From: Solenopsis invicta
Lineage: Eukaryota > Arthropoda > Insecta > Hymenoptera > Formicidae
Direction: 5' to 3'
DNA length: 64,000 nt
NCBI RefSeq assembly: GCF_016802725.1
Contig: NC_052668.1
Location: 12,593,001 to 12,657,000 of the forward strand
Shown: one piece after another, positions 57,716 through 64,000 of the stretch
Layout: each line of letters opens with the position of its first letter
Numbering within the stretch: the stretch's first letter is position 1
Made by a program: the position numbers and the translations under genes
Notes under the pieces: model-generated
Told to the model about the DNA's origin: nothing
Seen by the model: the letters and a program-made list of their open reading frames with translations, nothing else
Databases searched by the model: none

Positions 57716-60467
57716 ATGCAGATCGACAGCACGATGTTGAAGCGGGCGAAGCCGGACACCAGCCTCTGTCGCGTCTGCCTGACCGTGGATCATAACAACC
57801 AGTGCATCTTTAGCAGTAACTGGGACGATCCGGAGGGCCCATCCGGGTCCGAGAAGTTGCAGCTATGTTGTGGCGTGGAGGTTTGTTTTTTTACTTGCCT
57901 ACTTTTTGTTTACTACGCGCGCAGGTGATCACGAGACTGTCTCTTTTCTTATCCAGGTCCTGGAGGATGACGGCCTGCCCACTAGCATCTGTCTCGATTG
58001 CATTGTAAAAATTAATGTCGCCTATGAATTGAGGAAACAGTGTCAGAAGGCGGATATAGAACTCAGAAAGCTGTATGGGAAAGCCTTGAGGACAAATGTT
58101 GCTGGCAGCTTTGTCACTAAAAAAGTATCTTTGTTTCTATACGAGTAAAGCATTTATTTCAATATTGTTCAGGCTGTCAAACATATCTTTTTTTTTACAT
58201 TGCAGGATCAGTACTGTCAAACGGAGCAATCTTTTGGATGCAGTCTTTTTGATACAACCAATTTGGAGAACAATGCGGAGTTAAATGTGAGTAACGAAGT
58301 TAACATGGACAAAAATACTGTGTATTCAAATATCACAAGGGAAGAACAAATATCAGATGCCTTCGAGCAAACCAAGCAGGATGTCCTGATAGATACTGAA
58401 ACAGATTTAGATTGTGGTAGTATATACAAACAAGTGGAACATGATAAGATAGTTAAAAAGGATATTTATAGAACGAGAAGATTAGCTATGTTTAAAAGAG
58501 TCACGTCTATAGAAAATTTGCGGAATCACAAAGAAAGGCAGCGACGGTATATCAAGAAGACCGCGAATGTCAAACGCGATGCTAGCGACAGTGAATATCA
58601 AACGAAGGCGAGAAATGCCTGCGGCAGGACGGACAGGGCAACCGAGCTCGAATTACAATACAAATGTCAGAAATGTGATAGATTTTATTCCAGTAAAAAA
58701 TCTTTGGATAGACACGCGTTGACCCATAATGATAAAGAGTTCAAATGCGACAGCTGTGATAAGCAATTTTTCTGTCTGGATAAATTGCACAAACACGTTA
58801 ATTTGCACAGAGTGAAGGAGAAGCCGAAACCAGTGATATGTAAGATTTGTAACAAAAGCTTCAGGAAGATTGACACCATGGTCAGGCATCTGAACACTCA
58901 TAAGAAGGCATATCCCAAGGACGTTTTCTCTATCTTGAAAGAGATACGGGATAGAAGAAAACTAGAAAACAATCCAGAATCTCTTGAAACGTCATTCACG
59001 ATTGACGAGGACGAGGAAGTGGCGCATGACGGACGGCCACATAGTGAAAACGACGGTACGACGAGGGAGCTGAGAAAACGTAACAATACGAGAGTGGAAC
59101 AGCAAGATTCGGATTTGATGAATAGCGATTCGAGCGATGATAAAAGCGAGTCTCTCGACGACACGTCGCTTTTCCGTTGCAAGCATTGCAGCAAGAGTTA
59201 TCGTACAGAGAGATCGCTTCAACGTCATCTGTTGGTACACGACGAGAGGAAATACGTCTGCAACGTCTGCAATATGAAGTTTTTCCGTCAGGACAGGCTC
59301 AAGAGCCACATGGATCGATACGGCCACGACGAAACCAAAGTGTGCCCGGAGCCGCAGAAACCGCCTGACGACAAGTCGGCCATCAAGCTAATAAACATTT
59401 GGATAAGGGAGGAATTGGATTCCGATAACGAGGGCAAGGGCTTTCCGTGCACGATCTGCGGGAAGTCGTACGACACGAAGAAGTCTTTGTTGAAGCATCA
59501 AATGAACGCGCATGGCGGACAAGACGAATGTTGCGCGAGCTGCGGCACCGCGTGTAACTGCGCGTATAAGGATCAGGAGAAATGCAACGAGAAGTCGAAG
59601 CCGTATACTTGCGAGGAGTGCAACAAGTCGTTCGAGAAGGAGATCAAGCTGCACAAGCATCTACGAATTCACGAACGTGCCAAGGAGCAGCACGACGCGA
59701 ACTTTAAGCGTTTTCTGTGCCACATATGCAGTAAGACGTTCCGGCAGAACACTGGCCTTATGTTCCACATGAGAACGCACACGGGCTACAAGCCGCACGT
59801 GTGCAAGTACTGCGGCCGTGGCTTCACGTCCAACTCGAATTGCATCAATCACGAAAGAACTCACACGGGCGATCGGCCGTTTGTCTGTCAGTACTGTAGC
59901 GCTGCATTCGCTAAATCGTGCACCCTCAAGGCTCACATCACCACGCACACCGGCGAGGCGAATTATCACTGCAAGACCTGTGGCAAGTCGTTCCGTCGGT
60001 TGAAGTATTTGAAAGAGCACAGATTTACGCACACGGGAGAGAAGCCGTACGCATGTAAGATCTGTGGCACTGCGTATAGCCATTCTGGTAGTCTTTTTGT
60101 ACACGAGAAGAAATGCAAGGCGCAGTACAGTAATTATCAGCCGGGGATTGTGCAAAATGCGCAACAACAACAGGTTTCCTACAGTCAATCCCCTCAGACT
60201 ACTGGCGGCATTTCCGTGGCATCCACTTCTTCGGTTGTAGCGCCTATCATCACTACGCTACCTCAGGCTCACCTAAACGTCATTAACAGCACTATGAATG
60301 TACAAGCGAACAAAGGTTACATGGACAACGTTCCGCGAATGAATACGCATGCAGCGACTAACGCAACTACGGTCGTCTCGTCGAGTCTACACTCGAATGT
60401 CGATATCTCCGAAATGAGTTCCGTCGTCAGGAACTTCTCTATCATTGGACAAATGTTTCACACTTAG
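57716..60467 (+). CDS. ZAD-domain C2H2 zinc-finger transcription factor, 864 aa
   Basis: Coding exons are 57716-57880, 57957-58124 and 58206-60467, all phase 0. Residues about 18-100 form the insect-type ZAD dimerisation domain: CRVC, then DGLPTSICLDC, then ELRKQCQKADIELRKLYGK. The long last exon encodes an acidic linker and twelve C2H2-type fingers between about 265 and 748. They start CQKCDRFYSSKKSLDRHALTH. The last five form a tight TGEKP-like array (HTGYKP, HTGDRP, HTGEAN, HTGEKP), and the final finger ends HEKKC (C2HC). A Cys cluster (CCASCGTACNC) sits between fingers 6 and 7. The tail is Gln/Ser/Thr-rich. It is a nuclear DNA-binding regulator with unknown targets. The donor of intron 1 (GTTTGT) is weak, but the ZAD is only complete if it is used. 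Confidence 0.93.
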
Positions 60468-63074
60468 GCAAGCGTAAAGCGAAACACGCAACAAGGCTAC
60501 TGTGATAAATATTCTTTTTTTTTTAACAATACTTGTCAAGACATACATTTACACTTCGAATATGGCATATATTGTTTTCTTTTACAATAATCAATAAGTA
60601 TATATGTTTTGTATTGTACATCACTATATGGGAAGATGGGTATAGCATGTATATTTATATCGTACGATTATTAGAAATTTTTATTATACAGAATTTTTAT
60701 AGGGCAGTATTCTTATTGATCTGTATAGCTGTTATTCGGAAATATTTGATAACATGTTACATTTTAATTATCCAATTGTTATTTCTGTATATATGATCAT
60801 ATAATCTTTATGCAGATAATTTTCGTCTATCGAATTGTGCAAAATTTTGTTAGTTACTTATGTTTTGTTCTGTATTGAAAACACAGGACCATAAAAAATT
60901 GATTGAGAATTAACCCGATATATTTCGAAAAGAGCTCAACATTGCATTTTAAAAATATTGGATCTTTTACCGCAGACATCATCGAATTTTTAGTAGTGTG
61001 CCTTCTTTTAAGGATAAGCGTCATAAGGTAATATCTTTTACGACTAATTTTAATATGTGAAAAAGTTATTTTTTACGTATTAAACCCGCATTGATATTTT
61101 TATTATATGTAACGGTTTGCTCGGAGCCTAAATGCAATTATGTTATTCTATGTCATCTGCATTGTAAAAAGATGCGTTTTTCTTGGGGGGGGATTCCAAC
61201 CTTATTCTCTTTTATTCCTTGTGGAGTTGAATTTAATGTGTGAAACATTTAAAAAATCTTACTAGTTTTATTTGATTTGTAAAAATCAAATTTTTTTATG
61301 ATCCTGTGTAATTTTTATAAATTTCATGACATACATATATTCAGCAAGATCTGATTCGTGTATACGATATGATTAAATAAATAAATTTTGCATCCATACA
61401 ATTCATTCTATTCTTTCGAATTATATTAAACTATGTAAAACTTCGTATTTTTTTATTAATTCCCTCATTAAGTGTTCGATCACATATTTGTAATGTATAT
61501 GCTGGCTTTTTACCGATTATTTACTTATAATATTTACTTATATTTTGATAAAAAATTTCCATAAAAGAAACGATTTTAAATATTACATATATTTACAAAA
61601 ATTAACGAGCGAGAGTCTTTTTAGCTTTGGTTCGTCTTCGTTAATCCAAGTTATATTTAATTTGAAATATCGAAAACATGATAATTGTGAAAAATATGGG
61701 TGATAATGGCTTTTGAATGATATCTACGTTTGCACGAAATTACGAATGGATATTTTCAGAGTTTTGTCTCTTCTTCAACGATCATAATATAGTCTATCAG
61801 CATCGATATTTATGATACGAACTATTTGATGATGAATAGTTTCAAATAATGCAAAAGACCTCATCAGAATAACATCCGAAAGATGTTTAAAGAATAGATA
61901 AGACACGTTTGAAAATTTGCAACATCTTTCTGATACTTTTATAATATTTATTTTAATTCTATCTTCCGGATAAATTTTGCTTCTGTTTCTCTAAGGTTTT
62001 CCTGTGGAGCTCGAAAGTGAGTCACGGTAAATTGGGATGTAAACGAGAAGTGAGGAAAGAAAAAGCTAAGTTAATAGCCGATTTTGCTGTTGGCTATTGT
62101 TACAGTGTAATAAACCATTTTTTGTATAGAATTCATCAAATTATAAGCAGAACTCTTCTTATTTTGTTCTTATTGCTTCACTATAAGCTATTTTAAGACT
62201 AAATATTGTGTCAAACATATCGCATACAAAAATGTACACACTGACTGACTAATTAGAAGCTAGCAAACTAGTGGTTTTTGTGAAAAGGGGCGGAGGGATT
62301 AAATGAATATTTTTTTTATACGATGAACCAATAGTAACAAATTTGATTTAGGAAATACTTCAGAATAATCGCGGTATTCGGAATTCGTATCAGTGTCGCA
62401 TTACAGTGAAATCAATACTAACCGAGAATAATCAGAGAGAGAAACGCGTCAATGATGATATGTTTTATCAATATTGGAACCATGTATTTTATAAAGAATA
62501 AATCGCAATATAAGAAGGAATCACATGTCATTTAGAAAGTTCGAGAACTGTGTAATCACGCTAATTAAACGTGCTTTTTTTTATAGAGTATTTTAAACAG
62601 AAATCACACATTAAATTTCTACAGATCATACAGCATTTAAGCATGAAAATTGGGAAAGAATTTATATTATACTTATACCTAGAAACTTACAATATTTCCA
62701 ATCATCCATTCAGTTTGATAACAGAAGATAAGAATATATGACTTATAAATTGCACTTATATCTTCATAGATAAAGGGTTACTGTGTGTAGCTGTACAAGA
62801 CAATTCTATTTTTAGTAAATGATATTTATTTATACTTTTGTCGAACTATTTTAAATTTCAACAATAATTTTAACAGATTTAGAACAACTTCAATTGTTAC
62901 TTATAATTTGATTCAATATGATAATGCTTAAAGATTGGTTTCATAATTCAGTTTAAATTTTAATTCGTTTAAATTTAAATAAAGCAAAAATAAAAATAAA
63001 AGTTATTATATAATATATTCATAGAATTATATGATGTGATGCATGACGAAAAGATTAACCAGCATTTTTTTCAG
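60468..63074. other. Zinc-finger gene 3' UTR and AT-rich intergenic DNA
   Basis: AATAAA at 61376-61381 is a candidate poly(A) signal, giving a 3' UTR of about 0.9 kb. The rest is AT-rich with no supported gene or well-bounded repeat. Confidence 0.45.
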
Positions 63075-63235
63075 CATTATTTCTTCTTACAAGCTGACTT
63101 ATTACCCTACAGGATTGGCCAAGCCAATTCGCTTACTGCTGTGCAATTGTGATATCGAATTTGAGAATAAAACGTTTCAGAGAAAAGGAAAGATCTCATA
63201 TACCCCTTCAAGAGTGCGTAATGTTACTTTATACG
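63075..63235 (+). pseudogene. Sigma-class glutathione S-transferase-like fragment, probably broken
   Basis: A TTTTTTTCAG acceptor-like site precedes a frame reading SSYKLTYYPTGLAKPIRLLL and then IEFENKTFQRK. This matches the N terminus of sigma GSTs (YKLTYF..V.GLGEPIR), including the catalytic Tyr region. The family's start Met corresponds to ATT (Ile) here. One residue is missing before TGL, and Glu of the EPIR motif is Lys. After QRKGK the similarity continues only with frame shifts. No other GST exon follows before 64,000. It is more likely a decayed copy than a real first exon, but a gene continuing beyond the window cannot be excluded. Confidence 0.45.
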
Positions 63236-64000
63236 TACACATACGTGCTTTTATCATTTAGTGAAAGCAACGTGAATGCGATATAATTATATCGTGAGAG
63301 TAACGTGAGCCATGACCGATTGTTATCTGGTAAATTTTTTGATAATACATAAAACCGGACAAGAATTTCTCAATTCTCATGTTGACGTAATAATGAATGT
63401 AAACGTCAATACGATCTAATGATCGCCACATAGAAGTATATGAATATGAAAGAACTTTGCAAAATAAGTTCCAAGGATAAATATAAAGACCTCATAGATG
63501 GATTCTCTTTGGTATAAATGTATATATTGGTATTATATATGTATACATATGCATATATTAGTACATAAAAACTACAAGAAAAAGTATTTTCCCGAACATT
63601 AAAGGCTGATCTATTGCTTGCATTTACATGATCACATATACGTGTGCTTTGCAAATGACAATTAAAGTATAGTAAAATAATAAATAAAACGCTGCGTAAT
63701 GTCGAAAACCGTGAATTGAGCCTATCAAAATGGATGTGCGTTTTATTCCATAGAAATAATAATTTTGAGAAAGCAAATTGTACAGTACAACTCTTGATTT
63801 TTGCAAGCTATCACTTTTTTATCGCCTGCTCATACAAGAGCTGTGCTTTTTAAGTTTCAACGGACAATGAAGCGGTATTTTGTTGATGAATCATGATTGC
63901 ACGTTGCATTTTTACACGGAGCGAACTAATAAATAGGACATACGCTGCAACATCTTGGTATTTCGTAGTGAATTCGTTATCAGGTTGGATCATCTATCCG
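63236..64000. other. AT-rich sequence to the window end, no gene seen
   Basis: Short frames only, and an ATATAT/GTATAC-rich patch at 63515-63560. Nothing assignable. Confidence 0.45.

Noticed and set aside
58200..60467. Zinc-finger protein as a single-exon 755-codon gene
   Set aside because: The two preceding exons supply a complete ZAD domain in frame, and there is an acceptor (TTGCAG) at 58205; the upstream start at 57716 is better.
1..64000. CRISPR arrays, operons, ribosome binding sites, prophage
   Set aside because: No regularly spaced repeat-spacer array or polycistronic arrangement; spliced genes, Pol III tRNAs and intronic snoRNAs show a eukaryotic nuclear genome.

Overview
The window looks like nuclear DNA from a holometabolous insect, most likely a hymenopteran (an ant-like genome is my inference, not proven). 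All protein genes are spliced with GT-AG introns. The background is very AT-rich with scattered CpG-rich blocks. Two nuclear tRNA genes and many small terminal-inverted-repeat (MITE-like) elements are present. Nothing bacterial, viral or organellar was seen.

Layout. 1-4016 (-): N-terminal two thirds of a TRPV channel, best match Inactive (iav); the gene runs off the left edge and its first exon is not found. 7655-12117 (+): a small MADF-domain protein in four coding exons, including a 33-bp microexon. 12.1-41.7 kb: about 29 kb without a recognisable protein gene, holding tRNA-Thr(AGU), tRNA-Pro(AGG), a 2.5-kb imperfect inverted repeat (17.4-19.9 kb), several MITE families and CpG-rich blocks, one of which ends in a strong splice donor near 24,290. 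41,716-45,610 (+): a secreted cathepsin-B-like pseudoprotease of the TINAGL/Swim family in seven exons. 46,968-50,480 (-): an EF-hand protein of the sarcoplasmic-calcium-binding/calexcitin type. 53.0-60.5 kb is a compact housekeeping block: RpL15 (+), Arpc3 (-) and a ZAD/C2H2 zinc-finger factor (+). RpL15 and Arpc3 are tail to tail; Arpc3 and the zinc-finger gene are head to head. The last 3.5 kb is mostly 3' UTR/intergenic, with a broken sigma-class GST-like fragment near 63.1 kb.

How the genes relate. The genes do not form one pathway. They are a sensory channel, transcription factors, a secreted Wnt-interacting-type pseudoprotease, a calcium binder, ribosomal protein eL15 and an Arp2/3 subunit. 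The clearest functional linkage is inside RpL15. Its introns carry four box C/D snoRNA-like sequences forming two paralogous pairs. One pair has the U14-type guide for the 18S rRNA ACATCCAAGG site and the other has a guide for the 18S GTGGTGCAT site. A ribosomal-protein transcript would thus also supply rRNA-modification guides.

The most unusual structures are the 2.5-kb inverted repeat, the nested MITE families (one family inserted twice into copies of another, including inside an iav intron), and a hammerhead-ribozyme-like core inside an element inserted in that nest. All exon coordinates were derived by hand from splice signals and reading-frame continuity. No alignment or database search was run.
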